Assembly (NCBI GenBank): GCA_024196135.1
Contig: JAMQCK010000721.1
Span: forward strand, 1 to 17,058
Direction of reading: 5' to 3'
Origin: Pleurotus ostreatus/Saccharomyces cerevisiae fusant
Lineage: Eukaryota; Opisthokonta
DNA: 17,058 bases
A model generated the notes under the pieces. The model did not search any database and was not told where the DNA came from. It saw only the letters and a list, made by a program, of their open reading frames with translations. Made by a program: the position numbers and the translations under genes. Positions 8,183 to 16,800 of this stretch are shown one piece after another; position 1 is the first letter of the stretch; each line of letters opens with the position of its first letter.

Positions 8183-10938
8183 TTATTGCGCAGCCTTGAT
8201 GATATCGGCCGCCTTCTCCGCGATGCCGTACAGCGTCGAGGACAAGTGAGCGCTGACCTGGAGCGCGAGCACGGACGCGTCGACGACGCGCACGTTCGCA
8301 ATGTCGTACACCTTGAGGTCGGAGTCGACGACGCCTGCGGGAGTTATGGTGATCAGTGATCATTCCAAGCAACCGGGGCACCCATTCCAAGCGAGAACGT
8401 CAAGTCCAGCGAGGGCGCCATATCCAGCGAGGGCGCCATATCCAGCGAGGGCGCCATATCCAGCGGACGCCCAGTGAGAATGCCCATCTCGAGCGAGTGC
8501 GCCCATCATAGCCAGCTGCGCCCATATCCACCGACAACACCAAACCACCGACACCAAACGAGCGCCGACAAACAAAAAACTAGAGCAAAACTCACCACCC
8601 AGCTCCCTCTTCATCATCGCACACGTCGCGATCGGGTGGTGCACGGACGAGAAGCGGTCCTTGATCCACGCGGCCCAGTCGTCGTCCGAGGCGTCGTTGG
8701 CGACGTCGCTGCCTGGGATGGTCTCGCCGACGGAGAGGTCGCTGGGGGTGAGGTTAGTGGGATGCATAGTGAGGTGAGCGTGATGCGTGGTGAGGGAAGC
8801 GAATGAAAGTGGGAGCAAGTATGGCGCGGTGCACGGAGGGGTATGAACGGAAGTATAGAGCAACGTGAATCGAGCGAGAAAGATAGTGCCGAATGAAGCT
8901 GACGAGAAAGATAGCGCCGAATGAAGCTGACGAGAAAGATAGGGTCGAATGAAGCGGACGAGAAAGACAGGGCCGAATGAAACTAACGACACGCACCTCA
9001 GCGGAGAACTGTTCAGCACGGTGCGCGACAGCTTCGCGCCCGCGACCTGCACGTCGAGGTCGAAGTCGGCAGCGAAATAGTTCACGTTGATGGTGGGCTT
9101 CTGGAAGGGGTCGGCGGACTAGAGAGGTGTCCGTTCAGTTAAAGTTTGCAGGAGAGAAGGCAGAAGGACATACGTCGATCTGGACGGTGCCGCGGCTGAA
9201 GGGGAGGAGCTGCCACATGTCGATGCCGAGGTCGCTGACGACGATGGATCAGTATGCTGACGGTAGAACAGAGAGACTTCAACATACTCAGGATACCCAG
9301 AATCAAAGAAGAGCTCGACGAGGGGTGCTAAAGAGGCTCATCAGCCACTTCCTCGCCCTTCAACCCACTCGTCCAACTCACCCTTATCATTAACAATCAA
9401 ATCCGCCTGCACGCCAAAGATCTCCTTCAGCGCATCCTCCGACAACCCCGACCCCGCCAGACTCTGCGCATACCCCGCAATCGCCCCCTGCACCTTCCCC
9501 TTCATCCCCTCCGCATCCCCGCCCCACAGCCCGCTCGCATCCACATACGCAATACACCCCGAGGGCCCCCGCCCGCCCTTATCGAACCCATTCCCGTGCG
9601 CCCCGAGCGAGTTCATCGTCTGCTCCTGGAGGTTCTTGCCCACAGTCGGGAGGTCGACGACGGAGTCGATGCCGAGGGAGGCGAGGTGGGAAGCGTCCCC
9701 GACGCCGGAGAGCTGGAGGAGGGCGGGGGACTGGATGGCGCCGCCGGCGACGATGACCTCGCGCTTGGCGGTCGCGGTGTAGCGGGTGTCGCCGCCGCTG
9801 GTGGGCGCGAACTCGACGCCGGAGGCGGTGGCGGGGGTGGTGGTGGTGGACCAGGTGATTTTGGTGGCCTAGGGGAGGGGGGTTAGGGAGACGTTGCGGT
9901 GAGGGGGGAAGAGGAAGGAGACGTACGGTGTGCTCGGTGAGCGTGAGCCAGTTCGTGCGCGCGTCCTCGACCGGGGTAAGGTAGGCTTGGGGAGACGAGG
10001 AGCGGTAGTCGTTGTCGTGCCAGTTCATCATCTGGTGGAAAGTTGGTCAACGAGAGTTCGGGGATGGCTGGGCTGAGGACACGCCTGAGGAGTGTAAGCG
10101 ACGCCGAGCGAGTCGCCGCCGTTGATGTCCGCGAGGTGGGGGACGCCGGAGACGTTGGTGATCGTGTCGATGAACGCGCCCTGTTGAGGGCCGCCGTACA
10201 TGCCATCGGGGAACGTAGCCTGGACAGGGCCCTGCGTGCCGTGATACTCATCCACGGACTGCGCGCCCTTTGCTTTCTGCTGATCGTTGGGGGCAGACCA
10301 GGTCTCCGCCTGCAGCAAACACGATTAAGTTCAGTCGATCACGACAAGCGGGTCGCCCACGCACCTTCTTCATGTACTCGAAGATGCCATCCCAGGTCCA
10401 TCCCTTCTCCTGCGCATCGTCGAGCAAGCCAAAAGTCTTCTCGTACTGCGACTGCATCCCACGCGTCCAGTGCCCCCCGTTGATCGACGAGGAACCACCG
10501 AGCGTCTTACCACTGGGAAGTACGCATAAGCGAGCCTGTTCGACACGTCTATCACACCACGCACCCAACGATCTTGCGCCCCTGATCAGCCTGCCACGCC
10601 CAGTCAAGCTCGGTCCCCGCCGCCTGCCCGTAGTTGTAGATGTCGTACACGCGCGGGTCGTCGCGGTTGTCCGCGCCGGCTTCGATCGTGAGCACCGTGA
10701 TGCTGGGATCCTCCGCGAGGCGCGCGGCCACGACCATGCCCGCGAGGCCTGTAGTGGGTCAGATCGGGTGTCCATGGGGGAAGGGGCAAGTACACGCACC
10801 ACCGCCGACGACGATGTAGTCGAACTCCTGTCCATTCGCGCCATCTGCCGAGTTCGTGACGCCGGACGCGCGCCGGGTGAGGGGCGTCGCGCGCGCGTAG
10901 GACGCCGCCGCGAGAGCGAGTGACAAGAACCTGAGCAT
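8183..10938 (-). CDS. Secreted GMC oxidoreductase (AA3_2, glucose oxidase/dehydrogenase-like), 602 aa
   Basis: FAD-dependent oxidase or dehydrogenase, probably acting on sugars or alcohols outside the cell, where such enzymes supply H2O2 or reduce quinones in lignocellulose decay. Exons on the minus strand: 10938-10800, 10748-10565, 10512-10365, 10309-10085, 10031-9927, 9868-9382, 9327-9288, 9234-9174, 9118-8997, 8741-8596, 8334-8183; they sum to 1809 nt in frame. Residues 1-17 are a signal peptide ending ARA. The FAD dinucleotide fold is [12 protein letters not shown] (39-50). GMC signature 1 is [13 protein letters not shown] and signature 2 is [15 protein letters not shown]. The catalytic His pair is His539 (HHPIATC) and His582 (QVSAHLSS), 43 residues apart as in Aspergillus glucose oxidase. 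That spacing and [17 protein letters not shown] suggest the glucose oxidase/dehydrogenase clade over aryl-alcohol oxidases; substrate is unproven. Intron 10032-10084 has a GC donor, and the last two introns (8742-8996, 8335-8595) are long and repeat-bearing. Confidence 0.93.
8405..8464. repeat. 18-bp tandem repeat inside last GMC intron
   Basis: Units of TCCAGCGAGGGCGCCATA start at 8405, 8423 and 8441 and are identical; a fourth partial copy starts at 8459. Degenerate relatives (CCAAGCGAG, GAGCGAGTGCGCCCAT) flank it across about 8363-8530, so most of the 261-bp intron derives from this unit. Confidence 0.9.
8875..8986. repeat. 28-bp tandem repeat inside penultimate GMC intron
   Basis: Four consecutive 28-bp units start at 8875, 8903, 8931 and 8959. 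The shared core is CGAGAAAGATAG followed by CCGAATGAAG; units one and two are nearly identical and three and four diverge at several bases. The array fills nearly half of the 255-bp intron 8742-8996. Confidence 0.9.
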
Positions 10939-11640
10939 CGTTCCTGTCCGGTCGCTGAGGTAGTACTACCGGTGAGGAAGTAAAGTAGGAAGCAAGCAAA
11001 ACGCGGGGGAGGGGGGAATGGACTCCATTCAGCGCGCGCCCCCGCCGTTATATGACACAATCAGTGCCCCGTCGCCGTGGCTCCAGGCCGAGTGTTTCAC
11101 GCAGCATGCACTTGATGCTCCCGACGGTCGGGCTGTGGTCCCCGCCGTTCGCGGCGGGAGATGGCTGCCCGTTCGGGGCTCGGGGGCTGGTCTGAAATGC
11201 GGGCGAGGTAGCGCGCCACTGGCAGCATGATTTCGTATGACTTTTCGCGCCGGTGTGAGGTAAAGGGCTGATGAGGACGGCCTTTGCATTGCCACAGTTC
11301 GCGTTCGGGACAAGCTGCGACACGGATTGGGAGGTGCCGAGGTCCGTCGCGTGCACTACACGTGGAGGCACGCGAATATCGGCACGTGAGTCGTGGGATA
11401 ATCAGGCCATATCAGGCCGCGATCACCGGAGTTGAACTTTGAAATCACCACCGACCAGGCAAGGAGCCATCATACCAGAGTAAGGCTAGAGTATGCGTAC
11501 ACATCTCCGTCTCTCCTTCACGAGGAGCCCTGGACCACATTGTAGCTGCCCTGAAAAGCAATTTAGCAGTTAGCTCTGCACTGCATCGGCCTGTCCGCGT
11601 ACCGATGGCTTACGCACTATCCGTCCTTTCCATGGCTTAC
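10939..11640. other. Upstream region of the GMC gene, no gene seen
   Basis: This is the promoter side of the GMC gene followed by anonymous sequence. Reading frames are short and unlike any protein I know, and the only element I can support is the TATA-like box at 11048-11053. Near 11605-11660 a GATGGCTTACGCACTATCC motif recurs imperfectly, a weak two- to three-copy repeat. Confidence 0.45.
11048..11053 (-). promoter_or_regulatory. TATA-like element upstream of the GMC gene
   Basis: The minus strand reads CATATAAC, about 110 bp before the GMC start codon, which would leave a 5' UTR of roughly 75-85 nt. Assigned from motif and distance only. Confidence 0.4.
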
Positions 11641-11989
11641 GCACTTTCCATCCGTTAGCTTGCGCGCCTTCCATTCCCTTCGGACGCTGTTTTCTCCCCT
11701 CCGTGGCTGATCACCTCCCTCCGTGGATGATCTCTCCCCTTCCACCGCGTCCTCAAGGCCTGACATCGGCAATCGAAGCAGCCGAAATCTTCCAAGATTT
11801 TCCTGGCTGACGCGCCAACGCTTTTGGGCCGACAGCGCGCGGAGTCTCGGACGATGACAATGGAATTCATTGTCCAGGAACAGGCGATAGACTATAGTTT
11901 TGCCACTAAATAGCCTTTGGAGTCGAACACAGTCGAACACGTCCTCGAAGAATCCATGTCGTCACTGAGTTTCCTCTTTGGCTGAAATG

Positions 11990-12295
11990 CCCTTTCTTCT
12001 CATGAGCTTTGTCCTCAGTTAGGACGGCGTTGGAATATAATTCTGGCATATCTTGCGCCCTGGTCCATTGAGTGTTGAAGGCGTCAGCATCGCTCGTGAA
12101 TTGCTGAGGTGCTCTCTGCGCTATGTCCGAAACGGAGGGCGCCTCGCTGACGAAGTTCAACATGGACTTGAACTTTTGGCCGACATCGCCAAGCCCTTCT
12201 TTTCGCTAGACGATCTTCGCGCGGTGATCATAACCCTGGAGGTCTCTTCCGACCCAGTCAACAACCACTGTGGTCGACCACCACGGCCCAGCTCC
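11990..12295 (-). pseudogene. Possible relic coding fragment of unknown family
   Basis: One minus-strand frame reads like real protein (for example GRDLQGYDHRAKIV, then GDVGQKFKSMLNFV, TQWTRAQDMPELYSNAV) but is interrupted by TAG at 12206-12208. It has a TGA just upstream (12296-12298) and loses protein-like character after 11990. The composition is non-repetitive and balanced, unlike the low-complexity DNA around it, which is why I single it out. I do not recognise the family. It could be a degraded gene, a transposon-derived piece, or an exon of an unresolved gene with an intron spanning the TAG (TCTAG could serve as an acceptor). Confidence 0.35.
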
Positions 12296-12422
12296 TCAGT
12301 GCAGCCCATAGCTCAGACGACACGCAATTTAAGTCCCACGGCCAAGAAACCCATCGAACCTCGTCATCAACCCAGCGCCAAAGATCGCTATCACCCCGAA
12401 CCGCGCGCCCGCGCCACCCAGC

Positions 12423-12476
12423 TGACACCCTCCTCGCGGTGCGCCCTTAGGTGACACCCTCCTCGCAGCGCGCTCC
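12423..12476. repeat. Two-copy 29-bp direct repeat
   Basis: TGACACCCTCCTCGC followed by a GCGC-rich tail occurs at 12423 and again at 12452, an exact 29-bp period with mismatches in the tail. It is a short minisatellite seed in non-coding DNA. Confidence 0.6.
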
Positions 12477-12479
12477 CCT

Positions 12480-13340
12480 CGTCCCTGGAAGTAAGACTGC
12501 GCAGGAACGTGCGAGTGAATTGAGGCTGAGAGAAGGGGGGCGAAAATTGCGTGGGGAGCGAGGAAGAGGGTGGTTAGAGGAGGCGGGGAAGGGCTAGGGC
12601 GAGGGCGGGTGACTACTGGAGGGCGGTGGGTGGAGGTGCCAGTGAGGAAAGAGGTGCAGGGCGGGTGGAGCGACTCTGCACTGACCATTGACGAGAGCCT
12701 TGACTGGCGTTCGAACACGAGCCCGAGTGGAGGAAAGTAGAGTAAAAAGCAAGATAAGCTAGCGAAAGCAGAACGATGCGTAGGGTTTATGCTACAACAA
12801 GCACGGCGTGTATGTGCATTCTAGGCGGATGGGTGGGTCGAGAGACTGGGCGACACGTAGAACAGCAGACGCGGTACGACACGGCGGGAAAACTCTGCAA
12901 GATACGCTGGGCGAGGGTTGATAAAGGAACTGAGTAGGAAAGAGAAGAGAGTGGTAGGAAAGAGAAGAGAAAATAGTAGGGTAGTAAAAGTATATGTAGA
13001 GTAGAGGGTCGAGGTCGAGGACGCGGCAGCGGTCAGAGGAAATAGGGCTATAGGTCGGAAAGCTGAGCTATGGATATATGAGTAGGTATGTGATACAACA
13101 AGGTCCATTGCTTGAGAGGGCGAAGCGGTTATGATGGCAGGTAGGAGAGCGGGAAGGTGAGTGGGAAGGGGACAAAGTCAATTGTGGGAGATAGCGAGGT
13201 AAGGATGAGGTCAAAAGAGGGGGAACAGGGCAAGGAAATTAGGCGACCAGCGACGCGACGAATGTGAGTAGGATAAGAATCAAGAAGGCGACGATAGCGA
13301 TAGCGACTGAGAGCGAGGGGACGGGGGATGCTGCACGGTG
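12480..13340. other. Purine-rich low-complexity non-coding stretch
   Basis: The plus strand is strongly biased to A and G over roughly 860 bp, with runs such as GAGGAAGAGGG and GGAAAGAGAAGAGA. Minus-strand open frames here translate to Ser/Thr/Leu/Pro-rich low-complexity peptides caused by the composition, and I do not regard them as genes. No other feature is visible. Confidence 0.6.
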
Positions 13341-13354
13341 AACGCGACGAGAGT

Positions 13355-13406
13355 CGATATCCATCGACGCGGCGACGAGGCGATATCCATCGATGCGGCG
13401 ACGAGG
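13355..13406. repeat. Two-copy 26-bp direct repeat
   Basis: Adjacent 26-bp units at 13355-13380 and 13381-13406 share CGATATCCATCGA followed by GCGGCGACGAGG, with one mismatch. The motif CGACGAGGCGAT continues for a few bases beyond. Confidence 0.8.
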
Positions 13407-13564
13407 CGATGTGCAAGTCTACGCGCCGAAGGTCGAACCTTCAACGGAAGATGACCTTCGAAGCGAGGGAAATTACCGGAATAGACGAGAGACGGGGGGC
13501 CGGCATGCAAGACAACAGGACGCGTCGACGCGATCGGGGGAGGTTGGGCGGCAAGACACGTCGG

Positions 13565-13656
13565 GCGTCGAGACATAGCTGTGTCGCGCGTCGAGACATT
13601 GCTGTGTCGCGCGTCGAGACATAGCTGTGTCGCGCATCGAGACATAGACGTCTCGC
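13565..13656. repeat. 23-bp tandem repeat, 4 copies
   Basis: Four head-to-tail 23-bp units begin at 13565, 13588, 13611 and 13634, with core GTCGAGACATAGCTGTGTCG. The first three are almost identical and the last diverges at its end. Each unit junction has an imperfect dyad (TGTC...GAGACA). It lies about 220-310 bp past the zinc-cluster gene's stop codon, so could be in its 3' UTR or flank. A related 17-bp word, CGCTGTCGGTGTCTCGC, occurs at 13668 and 13708. Confidence 0.9.
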
Positions 13657-13872
13657 CTCGTTGTCAGCGCTGTCGGTGTCTCGCGTCTATCTGCTGCCCC
13701 CTCCCCTCGCTGTCGGTGTCTCGCCCGTGTTTCCTGTCTGCGCACGCGCACGCGGTCAGGACACCACACGCGGACGCAAACAGCCGAAGGGTCAGCCTCC
13801 GCGGCTCCGCGCGCGCAAGCAAGTACAAATACGCCACAGCGCGCGCTGCGATCGCAGTCGCAGTCGGCCGGC

Positions 13873-16800
13873 CTACATACTGCTCCCGCCGTCACTCCCT
13901 CGGCCGAAGGCGTACTGCGCATCGCCGGGGACTCCGGGCATGGCGTTCGTGGCCTGCGCGTCGAGGGCGTCGTCGGCGCCGGGGTGCATGTCCTGGGCGT
14001 CGTGGGCGTGGGGGTGCATGTCCTGGGCGCCGCGCATGAAGTCGTCTCCCCGGGCGCCGTCGTGGGCGCCGATGTTCATGCCGTTCGCGTCGTGCTGCAT
14101 GTCCTCCTCGCGCATATACCCATCTCCTTGACGCATATACTCACCCCCCTTTCCCACACCAGCGAACGCGAAGGTCTCCGCCGAATGCGGCTGCGGGGCG
14201 TTGAGGGTCGTACACTCTTGCTGAGAGGGAAGGTGCGTCCAAGGAAGCTGACCACCCGCGTAAGCCATCGGATCAGTGTATGCGCCTCCATCGTCCGGGT
14301 AGCCGAGCATCTGATGGCCGCCAGGCGAAAGCATAGGGTGACCTCCAGGCGAAAGGAGTGGATGACCTCCAGGTGAGAGCAGTGGATGACCGCCAGGCGA
14401 AAGCAGTGCGTGTCCGCCAGGCGAAAGCATGGCGTGGTTCCCACCGGGCGAAAGCATCCCATGGCCACCGACAGAGAGACCTGCGGGCGAGACCATCCCC
14501 GACGCCAGCGCCGGGTGGCCGAGCCCGCCCGGCGAGTCGATGGGTGAGCGCAGGGAGGACGAGCTGGGTGGTGGGAGGGGCGGTGGTTTCGAGTTTGAGG
14601 TAGGTGATTATGTAGGCGGAGGAGGAGTGAGTGGGTAAGGTGATTGGGGAGGTGATTATGGACGAGGGGGGGAGTACAGGTGGTGAGGAGGAGATGATGA
14701 TGATGCGAGGGTGGGGATGATGACGGGGACGAGGAGGAGGGTACAGGTGGTGAGAAGGAAGTGACGATGATGGGAAGGAACGGACGTCGAGGGCGCCGAG
14801 TGGAACAGCAAGCAAGCAAATAATTAGCCTTCCTCGTCGTCGCCGCGCATACATGACCGATGACGTACTACGAGCTTGTCCCGCTGCCGCCGCGCGAGTA
14901 CGTCGCGCTGCCCTCCTGCGAGTACGTCGCGCTCCCCTCGTGCGAGAAGGCCTCGGGCGCGGACGCATACATCTCAGCGTCGGACGCCGATGCATACATC
15001 CCTCTTCCTTCAGACGAGCAGCTGCTCCCATCGTACGAGCCGTCGTCAAAGCCCCGGGTGCCGTCGTCGAAGGAGGTCCTTCCTCCATCGTTGTATGCGC
15101 CCTGGCTTCCATCATTGTATGCGCCCTGGCTTCCATCAAAGGATCCCTCCCGGCTCTGCCTCGCGGACGCCGAACCCATGGCTAGGTTATTCGCAGACGA
15201 ACCCATCTGCGCGCTCACCCCTCCCTGCCCCAAACTCGGGTACCGCGGCGTCAGCCCCGGGCTCGCCGCGTCCGCGCTCAGGCTGTGCCCGTGGCGGCGC
15301 GGGGTGTGGTCTTCGTGGTAGCGTCCGTCGGTGTGGTCTTCGTGGTAGCGTCCGTTGCCCTCGAGGTGTTGGCGGTCGTGGCGCTGCATGCCGTTGAGAT
15401 GGTGGTCGTGCTGCATCATCATCTCGTCCACGGCCGAATGGGGGCCATCCACAGCCGAACGATGGCCACCCCCGTCGCTCTCCAGCCTATACAGCAGCGA
15501 CTGCGTCTCCAATCGTAGGTCGGGAGGTCTGGGACGCGAGCCCCCACGGTGTTCGCCCATCGACAAGCTCATCCGATGTTCGTTCATGCCGGTGGAAAGC
15601 CTGTGGGGTCGAGGGAGAGTTGGGAGGGACATCCGCTTATTGACCTCCTTCTGCAGGTGAGAGACCATATCCGGCGGCGGCGTGGGCGGCTTGCTGATGT
15701 AGGAGGTCGGCTTGCTAAGGGAGGAGGAGGTCGGCTTGCTGAGGGAGGAGGTGGGGCGCGAGAGGTGCGCGCGGGAGAGGTCGGCGTGGGACTCGAGCTT
15801 GGGTGCGCCGTTTGTGGAGTCATTCTCTAATCCTTGGCCGTCGGACGACGTCGACCCAGCCCTCCCATTCGACGCGTCCATCGCCTGACCGTTCGACGCC
15901 GCCCTCGCCTGACCGTTCGGCGCATCCCTCGCCTGACCGTTCGACGCGTCCCTCGCCTGACCGTTCGACGCGTCCATCGCCCTCCCATTCGACGCGTCCC
16001 TCGCCTGACCGTTCCTCCCCGCCGCCGCCGCCTCCGCCGCCTGCTGCTTCTTCGTCTTGTTCGGCCCGCGCGTGCGGCCCTCCTTCGCGTACTCGCACGC
16101 GAGGCCGCGCGCCTGGCAGCGCTTGCAGGACGGGTGGTCGCCGGAGCACTGGGGTGGGGGGTAAGCATATATTCTGGTATTGATGGGGGGGAAATGAGGG
16201 AGTAAGGGGGGGGGTGAGGGAAGGGGTTGAGAGAAGAAAGGGGAGGGGAGGGGAGGGGGAGAGAAGGGTGGAGAGATGAGGAAGGAGGAGAAAGAAAGGG
16301 TGAAGGAGGGGGGATGAGAGAATAGACATGAAGAAAACTAAGGACCCCCACGCACCTTCGCCTTTCTGACTCTACACTTCTCGCACGCCTGCGCCGTGCG
16401 CAGGCGCGGGTGCTCGGGCGATCGGTAGAAGATGCCGCCCCCGGGCCCATCTAGTGGCCCCCCTAGCGTCCGCGACGCCGGGTGCAGCGAGGGGGGCTCG
16501 AGCCGCGGCGGGGGGTGCGACGAGCCGGCTGGGAAGCCGTCGAAGGGGGCGAAGGATGAGGGAAAGGGGTGCTCCGAGGGGCGGAAGGATTGTTCGGAGC
16601 GGAAGGACTGCTCTGAAGGGCGAGTGAACTGATCTGAGGGGCGAAAGTGTTCAGAGGCTCGGAGGTCAGAGGCGCGCAGCCCCTGCTCAGAGGCCCGGAA
16701 CGGCTGCTCCGGCCCCGGCGCCCAGCCCTGGGGCTGCGCGTGCGCCATGTGCAGCGCGTCAAAGTGCGCAGGCGCGGCGAAGAGCGAGTGCTGCGTGTGG

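Noticed and set aside
8360..9085. Continuous 241-residue minus-strand open frame taken as a single exon
   Set aside because: It runs through two introns with good GT-AG sites; removing them restores the GMC sequence [12 protein letters not shown] and ELGGVVDSDL.
10270..10923. 217-residue plus-strand open frame
   Set aside because: It is antisense to the GMC exons, is Arg-rich, and has no recognisable motif; the minus-strand gene explains the region fully.
12821..13416. Two minus-strand open frames of 95 residues each
   Set aside because: They translate pyrimidine-rich low-complexity DNA into Ser/Leu/Pro-rich peptides with no domain or splice context.
13565..13656. CRISPR-like array of 23-bp units
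   Set aside because: The units abut with no spacers, and the window is clearly eukaryotic.
13581..14131. Overlapping plus-strand open frames past the zinc-cluster stop
   Set aside because: Arg/Ala/Cys-rich translations of repeats and antisense coding DNA, without motifs.
15803..16205. Plus-strand open frames rich in Arg/Pro/Ser repeats
   Set aside because: They mirror the 24-bp coding array of the zinc-cluster gene in the wrong strand; the minus strand has the intact Zn2Cys6 motif.
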